This document shows positions 15,786 through 26,765 of a stretch of DNA of 64,000 nucleotides, one piece after another. Position 1 is the first letter of the stretch. Each line of letters begins with the position of its first letter. Made by a program: the position numbers and the translations under genes. Location: contig NZ_CP082301.1 in the NCBI RefSeq assembly GCF_019880305.1, positions 3,596,001 to 3,660,000 of the forward strand, written 5' to 3'. This stretch comes from Streptomyces decoyicus. GTDB lineage: Bacteria; Actinomycetota; Actinomycetes; Streptomycetales; Streptomycetaceae. The notes below the pieces were generated by a model. The model did not search any database. It saw only the letters and a program-made list of their open reading frames with translations, and was not told the DNA's origin.

Positions 15786-17102
15786 GTGCCGCAGCCGCAC
15801 CGGCCGTCCACCGACGCCGACACGGAGCCCGCCGACCCGACGGCCACCACGGGGCCCCTCGGCGCCGCCCCGCCCGGTGAGCCGCCCGCCCGTGCCCTGG
15901 ACGGCATCCTCGTCGCGGACTTCAGCCGGGTGCTGGCCGGCCCGCTGGCCGCCGCGACGCTCGCCGACCTCGGCGCCGAGGTGATCAAGGTCGAGCGGCC
16001 CGGCACCGGTGACGACACCCGCGCCTGGGGCCCGCCGTTCGCGACCGGCTTTGCTTCCGAGGACACAACAGAGAGCAAAGGCGGAGCGCAGCGGAGCGGG
16101 ACGGCCGCGTACTTCGACGCCGCGAACCGCTCCAAGCGCGGCCTGGCCCTGGACCTCGGCGACCCGGACGACGCGGCCGCGGCCCGCGAGCTGGCCCGCC
16201 GGGCCGACGTGCTGATCGAGAACTTCCGCCCCGGCTCGCTCGCCCAGTACGGCCTGGACCACACCGCCACCCGCGCCGCCAACCCGGGCCTGGTGCACTG
16301 CACCATCACCGGTTTCGGATCCGGCGCGGGCGCCCGGCTGCCCGGCTACGACTTCGTGGTACAGGCCGTCGGCGGGCTCATGAGCATCACCGGCGAGCCC
16401 GGCGGCACCCCGCTGAAGGCGGGCGTCGCCCTGGTGGACGTCCTGACCGCGAAGGACGCCACCACCGGCATCCTGGCGGCCCTGCACCACCGCGGCCGCA
16501 CCGGCCAGGGGCAATGGGTGGAAGTGAATCTGCTCTCTTCTCTGCTGGGCTCGCTGGTGAACCAGGCCTCCGGATATCTGGCCACCGGTCACGACCCGGG
16601 CCCCATGGGCAACCGCCATCCGAGCATCGCCCCGTACGAGACGCTGGCCTGCCGGGACGGGCAGCTGCTGGCCGTGGCGGTGGGGAACGACCGTCAGTTC
16701 CGGGCGCTGGCACAGACGCTGGGCGTACCGGAACTCGCCGACGATGTCCGGTACGCCCGCAATCAGGACCGGGTGCAAAACCGCACATACCTCATCAAAG
16801 CCCTGGAAAGCCGACTGGCCACCGACACCCCGCAGAACTGGGCCGCGCGACTGACCCCGGCGTCGGTCCCGTGCGGCCCGGTCAACACCCTCTCCGAGGC
16901 CCTGGAGTTGGCGGCGCGGCTCGGCCTCGATCCGGTGACCCCCGTCGGCGAGGGACGCATCCCCCAAGTCACCAGCCCACTCCGCCTCTCGGGCACTCCG
17001 GTGTCCCAACCCGCCGCTCCACCCCGCCTGGACGAACACGGCACGCCACTGCGAACCTGGCTGTCGGGACCGGCCGACCGCCCTCTACCTCCGCACATGT
17101 GA
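15786..17102 (+). CDS. Family III (CaiB/BaiF) CoA-transferase
   Basis: 438 residues. Family features include ILVADFSRVLAGPLAAATLADLGAEVIKVERP at the N-terminus, the Asp of PGYDFVVQAVGG (near residue 189) that forms the acyl intermediate, and the C-terminal PCGPVNTLSEAL block. These enzymes move CoA between carboxylic acids; the substrate cannot be deduced. GTG 15786 has AGGAG eight bases upstream. Residues about 81-97 (SEDTTESKGGAQRSG) look like a small insertion with lower GC than the rest, between the usual WGPPF and AAYF motifs. The stop codon lies inside the CRP-type site that precedes the next gene. Confidence 0.87.
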   Translation: MPQPHRPSTDADTEPADPTATTGPLGAAPPGEPPARALDGILVADFSRVLAGPLAAATLADLGAEVIKVERPGTGDDTRAWGPPFATGFASEDTTESKGGAQRSGTAAYFDAANRSKRGLALDLGDPDDAAAARELARRADVLIENFRPGSLAQYGLDHTATRAANPGLVHCTITGFGSGAGARLPGYDFVVQAVGGLMSITGEPGGTPLKAGVALVDVLTAKDATTGILAALHHRGRTGQGQWVEVNLLSSLLGSLVNQASGYLATGHDPGPMGNRHPSIAPYETLACRDGQLLAVAVGNDRQFRALAQTLGVPELADDVRYARNQDRVQNRTYLIKALESRLATDTPQNWAARLTPASVPCGPVNTLSEALELAARLGLDPVTPVGEGRIPQVTSPLRLSGTPVSQPAAPPRLDEHGTPLRTWLSGPADRPLPPHM

Positions 17103-17113
17103 CCTTCGTCACA
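17098..17113. promoter_or_regulatory. Perfect CRP-type site TGTGA-N6-TCACA
   Basis: TGTGACCTTCGTCACA is an exact match to the classic CRP half-site arrangement and to the GTG-N6-CAC core described for Streptomyces Crp. It overlaps the stop codon of the CoA-transferase and lies about 85-100 bp upstream of the L,D-transpeptidase start. Cyclic-AMP-linked control of that gene is inferred. Confidence 0.55.
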
Positions 17114-17196
17114 AGGAGGCCGTACCCGCAACCAAATCTGCCCGCTCGTGCTGTTTACCAGCACGGAAACACAACACCCCTGTTATGGAGCAGCTC

Positions 17197-18531
17197 GTGA
17201 CAACGCCGGACAACCTCGCGCCCGCTCGGTCCCGCACCCCGCACCAGCTGCTCCCCTCGGTCGAGCAGCCGGCGCCGGGCGCGCCGCGCCGTAACCGGCG
17301 GATGCGCCGCACGCTCGCCGTGACGGCGCTGTTCGCCGCGGGCGCGCTGACCCTGTCCGCCTGTGGCGGGGACGCCTCGGCCGGCGGCAACGACGACGGC
17401 AAGAACGGCCAGGCCGGCGCGGACGCCGCGGCCGCCAAGAACGCCTCGGACGTCAAGATCAAGGTCTCGTCGGACGACGGCGCCACCAACGCCAGCATCA
17501 ACGACACCGGCGTGAAGGCCACCGGCGGCAAGCTGACCGAGGTGAAGCTCACCGAGGCCGACTCCGGCAAGGACGTGGCCGGTGCCATATCGTCCGACGG
17601 CACGTCCTGGAAGCCCGGCGTCCAGCTGGAGCGCGGCACCAAGTACAAGATCGTGGCGAAGGGCAAGGACGCCAAGGGCCGGGCCGTCACCGAGAACGCC
17701 TCCTTCACGACGGTCTCGCAGGCCAACAGCTTCATCGGCAGCTACACCCCCGACAACGGCAAGACCGTCGGCGTCGGCATGCCGGTGTCCTTCAACTTCG
17801 ACAAGGCGATCACCAACAAGAAGGACGTCCAGTCCCACATCACGGTGACCTCCAGCAGCGGCCAGAAGGTCGTCGGCCACTGGTTCGGCACCCAGCGCCT
17901 GGACTTCCGTCCCGAGGACTACTGGAAGGCCGGCTCCAAGGTCACCATGAAGATCGACCTGGAGGGGGTGAAGGGCGGCCAGGGCATCACCGGCGTGCAG
18001 TCCAAGACGGTCTCCTTCACCATCGGGCGCTCGCAGGTCTCCACGGTCGACATGAACACCCAGCACATGACGGTCAAGCGGGACGGCAAGACCCTCAAGG
18101 ACGTCCCGATCTCCGGCGGCAGCCCCGAGAACCCCACCTACAACGGCCAGATGGTGATCTCGGAGAAGTTCGAGCAGACCCGCATGGACGGCTCGACCGT
18201 CGGCTTCAAGAAGAAGGACGGCAAGGGCGAGTACGACATCCCTGACGTCCCGCACGCCATGCGGCTGTCGGCCTCCGGCACCTTCCTCCACGGCAACTAC
18301 TGGGGCTCCCCGTCCATCTTCGGCCAGGCCGGCACCAGCCACGGCTGTGTCGGCCTGCGGGACAACAAGGGCGGCGGGGGCGACACCCCGGGCAAGTGGT
18401 TCTTCAACGAGTCGCTGATCGGCGATGTCGTCATCGTGCAGAACTCGAAGGACGAGACCGTCAAGCCGGACAACGGCCTCAACGGCTGGAACCTGTCCTG
18501 GTCCGAGTGGCAGGCGGGCAGCGCGGTCTGA
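17197..18531 (+). CDS. L,D-transpeptidase lipoprotein with Ig-like domains
   Basis: 444 residues. An N-terminal cytoplasmic stretch and a basic region precede a lipoprotein signal ending LTLSAC, with lipidation at the Cys. Two Ig-like domains follow (residues about 85-285), then the YkuD catalytic domain with FLHGNY and the Cys motif SHGCVGLRD near residue 385. This is the architecture of mycobacterial LdtMt2 and its relatives, which make 3-3 crosslinks and resist most beta-lactams. GTG 17197 has GGAG six bases upstream; an ATG at 17185 is possible but has no ribosome site. A strong hairpin terminates the unit. Confidence 0.9.
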   Translation: MTTPDNLAPARSRTPHQLLPSVEQPAPGAPRRNRRMRRTLAVTALFAAGALTLSACGGDASAGGNDDGKNGQAGADAAAAKNASDVKIKVSSDDGATNASINDTGVKATGGKLTEVKLTEADSGKDVAGAISSDGTSWKPGVQLERGTKYKIVAKGKDAKGRAVTENASFTTVSQANSFIGSYTPDNGKTVGVGMPVSFNFDKAITNKKDVQSHITVTSSSGQKVVGHWFGTQRLDFRPEDYWKAGSKVTMKIDLEGVKGGQGITGVQSKTVSFTIGRSQVSTVDMNTQHMTVKRDGKTLKDVPISGGSPENPTYNGQMVISEKFEQTRMDGSTVGFKKKDGKGEYDIPDVPHAMRLSASGTFLHGNYWGSPSIFGQAGTSHGCVGLRDNKGGGGDTPGKWFFNESLIGDVVIVQNSKDETVKPDNGLNGWNLSWSEWQAGSAV

Positions 18532-18558
18532 CGGACGAAGGTCCGAGGCGCACAGACG

Positions 18559-18599
18559 AAGGCGGTGGCCGGTCCCTGACAGGGGCCGGCCACCGCCTT
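18559..18599. terminator. Terminator after the L,D-transpeptidase
   Basis: A perfect 14-bp stem AAGGCGGTGGCCGG / CCGGCCACCGCCTT encloses a loop that can itself pair CCC with GGG. It lies 28 bp past the stop. Confidence 0.85.
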
Positions 18600-18680
18600 G
18601 TGCGTACGGGGCCGCTGTCTGCGGTCCCGTAGGTCACCGGGCCTGGCAGGTCACCAGGTCCGGTGAGGCGGCCGACCCGG

Positions 18681-20484
<1,804 letters not shown>

Positions 20485-20538
20485 CGCGTCGCTCCGGGAG
20501 ATCCGGGAAGCGGGAGGATCCGGGAAGGAAGTGAGCCC

Positions 20539-21318
20539 ATGTCCGGCAAGAAGCCAGCCGGAGCCGAGGACCGGACGCCGTCCGGGCCCGCCACGGAGCC
20601 GGACCCGGCAGCGGTCTCCCTCTGGGAGCGCCTGGACCGGCCGGCGCCGGCTCCGCGGGCCGCCCTGACCCCGCAGAAGATCGCCGCGGCCGCCGTCCGC
20701 ATCGCCGACGCCGAGGGCATCGACGCCGTCACCATGCGCCGCCTGGCCACCGAACTGGGCGTCGCCCCCATGGCGGCGTACCGCTATGTCTCCGGCAAGG
20801 GCGATGTCCTGGACCTGATGACGGACGCGGTCTACGCGGACCTCACACTGCCTGACGACATCGAGAACTGGCGCGACGTCATGCGCACCAACGCGCTGCG
20901 CACCCGGGAGATCGTGCTGCGCCACCCCTGGCTCATCCAGATCTCCTCACCGCAGTCGTTGCGCGCGCTCACCCCGAACCGGATGTCCGTGGCCGAGCGG
21001 GCGCTCTCCGCCCTGGACGGTCTCGGACTCGATGTCGACGCGATGATGGCCGTGCTCGGCACCGTCAACTCCTATGTCCACGGCGCGGTTTCGGCCGAAT
21101 GTGCCCACCACTGCCTGATGCGGGAGCAGGGCTGGGCCGGCCCCGACGAACTGCGGACCGCCCTCGCCCCGCAGATGAGCTACCTGATGAGCACCGGGCG
21201 CTACCCCACCTATCACCGCTATCTCCACGAGGCCACCCGCAAGGACGACCCGCAGTGGCGCTTCGAAACCGGCCTGGACAGCGTCCTCGACGGCATCGCG
21301 GCCCGGCTGGGAATCTGA
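20539..21318 (+). CDS. TetR/AcrR regulator with TetR_C-type ligand domain
   Basis: 259 residues. The helix-turn-helix spans residues about 44-92 (TPQKIAAAAVRIADAEGI, then MRRLATELGVAPMAAYRYV). The C-terminal part resembles the TetR_C class found in tetracycline-repressor-like proteins, including FETGLDSVLDGIAARL at the end. ATG 20539 follows GGAAGGAAGTGAGCCC. It most likely represses the divergent MFS pump and itself, released by a pump substrate. Confidence 0.87.
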   Translation: MSGKKPAGAEDRTPSGPATEPDPAAVSLWERLDRPAPAPRAALTPQKIAAAAVRIADAEGIDAVTMRRLATELGVAPMAAYRYVSGKGDVLDLMTDAVYADLTLPDDIENWRDVMRTNALRTREIVLRHPWLIQISSPQSLRALTPNRMSVAERALSALDGLGLDVDAMMAVLGTVNSYVHGAVSAECAHHCLMREQGWAGPDELRTALAPQMSYLMSTGRYPTYHRYLHEATRKDDPQWRFETGLDSVLDGIAARLGI

Positions 21319-21356
21319 GCGGCCCGCAGCACGGCTCAGCGGCCTGCAGCACGGCC

Positions 21357-21385
21357 AGCGGCCGCCGGATGTTCCGACGGCCGCT
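21357..21385. terminator. Bidirectional terminator
   Basis: Stem AGCGGCCGCCGG / CCGACGGCCGCT, one mismatch, with a 5-base loop. It lies between the TetR gene and the converging lipoprotein gene. Confidence 0.7.
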
Positions 21386-21426
21386 GAACGGTGCTGAGAG
21401 GAGTCGCTGGGGACTCCGTGCGGGGC

Positions 21427-22107
21427 TTACGGGTGGTAGTGCTCGACGATCTTCGTGGCGGCGCCGTCCCGCACGGTCACCCGGACGTCGACGGAGCCGA
21501 GCTTGGCCGCCTTGCGCGCGTCGTCGAGGGTGCACGAAGCGGTGCCGTAGCCGGAGCCATCCAGGTGGACGCGCCCGTCGGAGGCCTCGCAGAGCGCCGC
21601 CGCACCGAGCACCTTGGTGCTGTCGAGGAGGTGGAACGCCTGCTCCGCGCCGCTCTCCGGGGCCACCGTGAGCTTGTACTCGGTGAGCCACTTCAGCTTG
21701 CCGACCCAGGTGCCGTTGACGCCCTTACGGCCGGCGGAGGCACCGCCCTGCCCACCGGGGCCACCCGTCGCGGACGCCTGGCCCCCGTTGGTGCCCGTAC
21801 GCGAGGCGCCCTTCCCCGTTGCGGCACCGGAACCACCGCCCGACTGCTCCCCGCCCGCCGAGGACGAGCCCGAGGACGAGCCGCCCGTGGACGAGCCGCC
21901 CGAGGAGGAACCGCCCGAGGCGCCACCGGAAGTGGAGTCCCCCGCCGTGGACCCGCCGTCCGACGCGGCCTGGCTGCTCGCGGCGGAGGGCGCGGCCGAC
22001 GCCTTGTCATCACCGTTCTGGCAGGCGGTCAGCGACAGCGCCGCGGCGGCGACGAGCGAGGCGACGGCGAGCCGGCGACCGCGGCGCAGGGTGGTGGCGA
22101 GCGACAT
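21427..22107 (-). CDS. Lipoprotein with Ser/Gly-rich linker
   Basis: 226 residues. A lipoprotein signal with basic start (TTLRRGRRLAVASLVAAAAL) ends in SLTAC, so the Cys near residue 29 would be lipidated. Residues about 30-125 are an almost pure Ser/Gly/Ala linker, likely a flexible spacer through the cell wall. The C-terminal 100 residues form a compact domain with two Cys (ALCEAS and ASCTL), probably a disulfide, ending in VEHYHP. I do not recognise the domain. ATG 22107 is preceded by GGGGGA. Confidence 0.72.
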   Translation of the reverse strand: MSLATTLRRGRRLAVASLVAAAALSLTACQNGDDKASAAPSAASSQAASDGGSTAGDSTSGGASGGSSSGGSSTGGSSSGSSSAGGEQSGGGSGAATGKGASRTGTNGGQASATGGPGGQGGASAGRKGVNGTWVGKLKWLTEYKLTVAPESGAEQAFHLLDSTKVLGAAALCEASDGRVHLDGSGYGTASCTLDDARKAAKLGSVDVRVTVRDGAATKIVEHYHP

Positions 22108-22253
22108 GAGGATTCCCCCGGGGTGGTGACTGGTGTCCTTCGGCGTGACATCCATGACTCTCGTCGCGCCGGCTAAAGATCGGCTAACGCACGAGTAACC
22201 CCGTCTTACGTCCCGTCAGAACACGTCGCCGGACGGGCTTGAGAGGTGCCTGC

Positions 22254-22289
22254 GCCGAGGCCTCCACCTGGGTCGGCGGAAGCCTCGGC
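22254..22289 (-). terminator. Terminator of the fructose operon
   Basis: Arms GCCGAGGCCTCC (22254-22265) and GGAAGCCTCGGC (22278-22289) pair with one mismatch or G-U, around a 12-base loop, 20 bp past the end of the PTS gene. Confidence 0.7.
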
Positions 22290-22309
22290 ACGCTCGGGCG
22301 GAGCGGAGA

Positions 22310-24403
22310 TCAGGCGGCGACCGTCACCTCGGCCTCGCCGTCGGCCGGCGAGTCCGCCGCGCGGGTGTGCGGCGTCTTGCGCAGCCCCTTGAGGAGGATC
22401 ACCAGGGCCGCGCTGACGCCCGTACCCGCGGCGATGGCCAGCAGGTAGAGGAACGGCTGGCCGATCAGGGGGACGACGAAGATGCCGCCGTGCGGGGCGC
22501 GGAGGGTGCAGCCGAACGCCATCGACAGGGCTCCGGTGACCGCCCCACCGGCCATCGCGGAGGGAATGACGCGCAGCGGGTCGGCGGCGGCGAAGGGGAT
22601 CGCGCCCTCGGTGATGAAGGAAGCGCCGAGCACCCAGGCCGCCTTGCCGTTCTCCCGCTCGGCCTTGGTGAAGAGCCGGCCGCGGACGGTCGTGGCCAGC
22701 GCCATCGCCAGCGGCGGGACCATACCGGCCGCCATCACCGCGGCCATGACCTTCAGGCTGCCCTCGTTGGGGTTGGCGAGGCCGCCGACCGCGAAGGCGT
22801 AGGCGACCTTGTTCAGCGGGCCGCCGAGGTCGAAGCACATCATCAGGCCGAGCAGAGCACCCAGCATGATCGCGTTGGCGCCGGTGAGACCGGACAGCCA
22901 GTCCGTCAGCCCCTTTTGCAGCGCGGCGATCGGCTTGCCCACCACGAGGAACATCAGGAAGCCGACGATCGCCGACGAGATGAGCGGGATGACCACGACC
23001 GGCATGATGCCGCGCAGCACCGGCGGTATGCCCACCCGCTGAATCGTCATCACCACCGCACCCGCGATCAGACCGGCGATCAGGCCGCCGAGGAAGCCCG
23101 CGTTGATCGTGAGCGCGATCGCGCCGCCGACGAAGCCCGGGACGAGGCCGGGCCGGTCCGCCATGCCGTACGCGATGAATCCGGCCAGGACCGGGACGAG
23201 GAAGCCGAACGCCACACTGCCGATCTGGAAGAGCAGCGCCGCCCAGCTCGTGGCATCGGCCCAGACGAAGTGCTCGGCGACGGAGGGCGCCTTGTTGATC
23301 GTGTAGCCGCCGATGGCGAAGGCGAGCGCGATGAGCAGACCGCCCGCGGCGACGAACGGGACCATGTAACTGACGCCGGTCATCAGCCACTTGCGGAGGC
23401 GGGTGGCGAAGCCGTCGCCCGTCTCGGCGTCCTTGTCCATGGGCGCGGCGGCGCGCGCGGTGCCGGACACCTCGCCGCGTTCGGCCTTCTGCCGTACCTC
23501 GGCGATGAGTTCGGCGGGACGGTTGATGCCCGCCTTCACTCCGACGTCGACCGTCGGCTTCCCGGCGAACCGTTCCTTCTCCCGTACCTCGACGTCATGC
23601 GCGAAGATCACGCCGTCCGCGTCCCTGACGAGCTGCGGGTCGAGCCGCTTGAACCCGGCCGAGCCCTGGGTCTCGACGGACACCTCGACACCGGCGGCCT
23701 GCCCGGCCTTCTCCAGCGACTCGGCGGCCATGTAGGTGTGCGCGATGCCGGTGGGGCAGGAGGTGATGGCGACGATACGGAAGGGGGCGGCCGCGGAGGG
23801 GGCCTCGGGAGGAGCCGCGGGAGGGACCTCGGAGGGGGCCTCGGCGGGGACCTCGGTCGATGCTGCGGGGGCCTCTTCCGCCTCAGGTGCTGTCTCCGGC
23901 CGGGTGCCCTTTTCCGGGGCCGGGGCCTGGGCGGGGGCCTGGGCCGAGGGCTCCCCCGCCGGCTCGTCGCCACGGATCAGTGCCGCCGTCCGCTCCGGTT
24001 CGGTGGCGGACCGCAGCGCGCCGGTGAAGGACTCGTCCATCAGGCTCCGGGCGAGGGTCGAGAGGATCGACAGATGGTCCGCGTCACCGCCCGCCGGGGC
24101 GGCGATCAGGAAGATCAGGTCGGCCGGGCCGTCGGGCGCACCGAAGTCGATACCGGAGGCGCTGCGTCCGAAGGCCAGCGTCGGCTCCGTGACATGCGTG
24201 CTGCGGCAGTGCGGAATCCCGATCCCGCCGTCCAGACCGGTCGGCATCTGGGCCTCGCGCGCGGCCACATCCGCGAGGAACCCCTCCAGGTCGGTGACGC
24301 GACCGTGGGCGGCCATCCGCTCGGCCAGGGACCGTGCGGCGGCGTCCTTCGTTTCTGCGGACAGGTCGAGGTCGACCAGTTCCGCGGTGATCAGCTCACT
24401 CAT
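22310..24403 (-). CDS. fruA: PTS fructose-specific EIIABC component
   Basis: 697 residues in one chain. The IIA domain (about 1-150) has the phosphorylated His in GGIGIPHCRSTHV. An Ala/Pro/Glu-rich linker follows, then IIB (about 235-335) with the phosphocysteine in ITSCPTGIAHTYMAAE. IIC (about 365-690) has nine or ten membrane helices. The protein imports fructose while phosphorylating it to fructose 1-phosphate, with the phosphate coming from HPr. ATG 24403 follows GGGAG. It is the last gene of fruR-fruK-fruA, but a 336-bp repeat-filled gap separates it from fruK. The frame stays open through that gap, so an N-terminal extension cannot be excluded. Confidence 0.93.
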   Translation of the reverse strand: MSELITAELVDLDLSAETKDAAARSLAERMAAHGRVTDLEGFLADVAAREAQMPTGLDGGIGIPHCRSTHVTEPTLAFGRSASGIDFGAPDGPADLIFLIAAPAGGDADHLSILSTLARSLMDESFTGALRSATEPERTAALIRGDEPAGEPSAQAPAQAPAPEKGTRPETAPEAEEAPAASTEVPAEAPSEVPPAAPPEAPSAAAPFRIVAITSCPTGIAHTYMAAESLEKAGQAAGVEVSVETQGSAGFKRLDPQLVRDADGVIFAHDVEVREKERFAGKPTVDVGVKAGINRPAELIAEVRQKAERGEVSGTARAAAPMDKDAETGDGFATRLRKWLMTGVSYMVPFVAAGGLLIALAFAIGGYTINKAPSVAEHFVWADATSWAALLFQIGSVAFGFLVPVLAGFIAYGMADRPGLVPGFVGGAIALTINAGFLGGLIAGLIAGAVVMTIQRVGIPPVLRGIMPVVVIPLISSAIVGFLMFLVVGKPIAALQKGLTDWLSGLTGANAIMLGALLGLMMCFDLGGPLNKVAYAFAVGGLANPNEGSLKVMAAVMAAGMVPPLAMALATTVRGRLFTKAERENGKAAWVLGASFITEGAIPFAAADPLRVIPSAMAGGAVTGALSMAFGCTLRAPHGGIFVVPLIGQPFLYLLAIAAGTGVSAALVILLKGLRKTPHTRAADSPADGEAEVTVAA

Positions 24404-24526
24404 CGCGGGCTCCCTTGCGCGCGGTACCGCCGTGGGGGCGGTGGGGACGGAACGGGGGGTGGGGACGGATCTGGGGGTGGCTGGAGCGCCTCCCGGCAGC
24501 GGCCGGAGGGCGGTGTCGAGGGGGCA

Positions 24527-24715
24527 GGCCGACAACTCGGCGCACGGCGGCCATGCCGGCAACTCGCCGCGCGGCAGGCCCGGCAACAGCTCGCCGCACG
24601 CCAGGCCCGACAACAGCTCGCCGCACGCCAGGCCCGACAACAGCTCGCCGCACGCCAGGCCTGACAACAGCTCGCCGTCCGCCAGGCCCGGCAACAGCTC
24701 GCTGCGCTGCGGCAA
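24527..24715. repeat. 27-bp tandem array between fruK and fruA
   Basis: Seven 27-bp units run from 24527 to 24715. The four at 24581-24688 are nearly identical (cgacaacagctcgccgcacg then ccaggcc) and the outer ones are diverged. The array occupies most of the 336-bp gap 24404-24739 within an operon. The remaining gap, 24404-24526, is G-rich on the + strand and holds nothing else I recognise. Confidence 0.92.
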
Positions 24716-24739
24716 CACCAGCGGCTTCGCGCGCGGCCG

Positions 24740-25687
24740 TCATGACACCGGCTCCGTCAGTACGCGGTGGAGCGGCACCGCATCGGTGGTCCTGACCGCC
24801 GACGTGTCCAGATCGGCCGGTGTCGGCATCTGGCTGCCGGGCAGCTGGACGGCGGCCGCGCCATGGGCCAGTGCGGCGGCCAGCGCCATCGGTCCCGTAC
24901 CGCCCGCGGCGAGAAAGCCCGCCAGTGAGGCATCGCCCGCGCCGACGTTGCTGCGGACGGCGACGACCGGGGCGCTGCCGAAGAAGGCGCCCTCCTCGTC
25001 GACGAGGAGCTGGCCGTCCGCCCCCAGGGAGGCCAGTACGGCGCGGGCTCCCGAGGCCCGCAGCTCCTCGGCGGCCTTGACCGCGTCGCCGAGGGTCGCG
25101 AGCGGGCGGCCGACGGCCTGCGCCAGCTCCTCGGCGTTCGGCTTGACGACGTCCGGGCGTTCGCGCAGCGCCGCGGTCAGCGAGGGGCCCGAGGTGTCCA
25201 GGGCGATCCGGGCGCCGGCCCGGTGGGCGCGGGCGACCAGCTCCGCGTACCACTCGGGCGCCAGACCGCGCGGCAGACTGCCGCAGCAGGCGATCCAGTC
25301 GGCGCCGGCGGAGCGCGCGCCGACCGTGGTGAGCAGTGCCTCCGACTCGTCGGCGGTCAGCTCGGGCCCGGTCGCATTGATCTTCGTCAGGGTGCCGTCG
25401 GGTTCCGCGACCGAGATGTTGGAGCGGGTCTGCCCGGCCACCTGGACCCCCGCCACCTCGATGCCCTCGTCGCCCAGCAGCCCGGCCAGCGCCGCACCCG
25501 CCGGGCCGCCCAGGGGCAGTACGGCGAGGGTGCGGTGGCCGGCGGCGGCGACCGCCCGCGAGACATTGACGCCCTTGCCACCGGGGTCGATCCGGTCGGC
25601 GGTGGCCCGGAGCACGGCCCCGCGGTCCAGCGCCGGGATCTCGTACGTACGGTCCAGGCTGGGGTTGGGGGTGACGGTGAGGATCAT
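24740..25687 (-). CDS. fruK: 1-phosphofructokinase (PfkB family)
   Basis: 315 residues. The opening MILTVTPNPSLDRTYEI and DPGGKGVNVSRAVAAAG are the two sugar-binding signatures of 1-phosphofructokinases. SNVGAGDASLAGFLAA near residue 250 holds the catalytic Asp in the PfkB motif GAGD. It phosphorylates fructose 1-phosphate to fructose 1,6-bisphosphate with ATP. Its start overlaps the fruR stop by four bases, showing translational coupling. The product feeds glycolysis from FruA. Confidence 0.93.
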   Translation of the reverse strand: MILTVTPNPSLDRTYEIPALDRGAVLRATADRIDPGGKGVNVSRAVAAAGHRTLAVLPLGGPAGAALAGLLGDEGIEVAGVQVAGQTRSNISVAEPDGTLTKINATGPELTADESEALLTTVGARSAGADWIACCGSLPRGLAPEWYAELVARAHRAGARIALDTSGPSLTAALRERPDVVKPNAEELAQAVGRPLATLGDAVKAAEELRASGARAVLASLGADGQLLVDEEGAFFGSAPVVAVRSNVGAGDASLAGFLAAGGTGPMALAAALAHGAAAVQLPGSQMPTPADLDTSAVRTTDAVPLHRVLTEPVS

Positions 25688-26487
25688 GCGCGTACTACTC
25701 CCGTGCCCGCGCGCTCGATGGCGAGGGCGTCGTCGGGGCTCAGGCCGGTGTCGGTGATGAGCAGGTCCACATCGGACAGCTCGCCGAAGCGGGCGAAGTG
25801 CTGCTGCCCGAATTTGGCGGAGTCCGCGAGGAGGACGACCCGGCGGGCGGCGGCGATCAGCGCCCGCTTCACGGCGGCCTCCGCGAGGTCGGGGGTGGTC
25901 AGGCCGCCCTCGAGCGAGAAGCCGTTGGTCGCGAGGAACAGCACATCCGCGTTGAGCTCGCGGTAGGCGCGCAGCGCCCAGTCGTCGACCGCGGCCCGCG
26001 TACGGCGCCGGATCCGGCCGCCGACGAGGTGGAGGGTGAGCCCGGGGTGGTCGGCCAGCCGTGCGGCGACCGGCAGACCGTGGGTGACGACGGTCAGCTC
26101 GGCCTCCAGCGGGATCTCCGCGGCGAGCCGGACGGCGGTCGTACCGGCGTCCAGGATCACGCTCCCGGATCCGGCGGCGCCGCCGTCTCCGCCGGGGAGC
26201 TCGGCGAGCGCGGCCCGCGCGATGCGCTGCTTCTCGTCGGCGGCGACGGCGTCCCGCTCGGCGAGGTCGGGTTCGAAGTCCAGCCGGCCGGCCGGGATGG
26301 CACCGCCGTGCACCCGGCGCACCAGCCCGGCCCGGTCCAGCGCCTTCAGATCGCGCCGCACGGTCTCGGCGGTGACCTGGAACTCCTCCGCCAGGGAGAG
26401 CACATCGACCCGTCCGCCCTCACGGGCGAGCCGCAGAATCTCCTGCTGGCGTTCCGGTGCATACATCAGCGTCTGTGTCCGTTCCAT
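25684..26487 (-). CDS. fruR: DeoR-family regulator of fructose genes
   Basis: 267 residues. The N-terminal winged helix (ERQQEILRLAREGGRVDVLSLAEEF start, then VTAETVRRDLKALDRAGLV) is the DeoR signature. A sugar-phosphate sensing domain related to ribose-5-phosphate isomerase folds follows, with ILDAGTTAVRLA and NGFSLEGGLTTPD. It heads the fru operon, so autorepression relieved by fructose 1-phosphate is the expected logic. ATG 26487 precedes an AT-richer stretch at 26495-26560 that probably contains the promoter. Confidence 0.9.
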   Translation of the reverse strand: MERTQTLMYAPERQQEILRLAREGGRVDVLSLAEEFQVTAETVRRDLKALDRAGLVRRVHGGAIPAGRLDFEPDLAERDAVAADEKQRIARAALAELPGGDGGAAGSGSVILDAGTTAVRLAAEIPLEAELTVVTHGLPVAARLADHPGLTLHLVGGRIRRRTRAAVDDWALRAYRELNADVLFLATNGFSLEGGLTTPDLAEAAVKRALIAAARRVVLLADSAKFGQQHFARFGELSDVDLLITDTGLSPDDALAIERAGTGVVRA

Positions 26488-26681
26488 GCCCGAACCTGTG
26501 GTTTCAACGCGATGCTACGCCTGGTTTTCCGCGAAGTAAACGTAAATGGACTCTGGCCAGACTCAAACGGACATCGAAGCCCCGAGTCGCGCCCCCTTGG
26601 AGCGCCCCGCAGGCCTCCGACACACCTGCGGACACAAGCGGCACCCCTGCGGACCCGCACCACAGCCCTCCGGACACAACA

Positions 26682-26713
26682 GAGCCCCGACGCCACGAAG
26701 GGCACCGGGGCTC
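26682..26713 (-). terminator. Probable terminator of hrdD
   Basis: An 8-bp stem GAGCCCCG / CGGGGCTC with a 16-base loop lies about 50 bp beyond the hrdD stop in its direction of transcription. Confidence 0.5.
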
Positions 26714-26765
26714 GTTCTCTACAGGCACAGGCCGCGCCGGGGATCTCGGCACGGGCACGCGCCGG

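Noticed and set aside
24404..24718. FruA beginning upstream in the repeat array
   Set aside because: The family N-terminus and a GGGAG site fit ATG 24403; the upstream part is repeat sequence. Kept only as an alternative.
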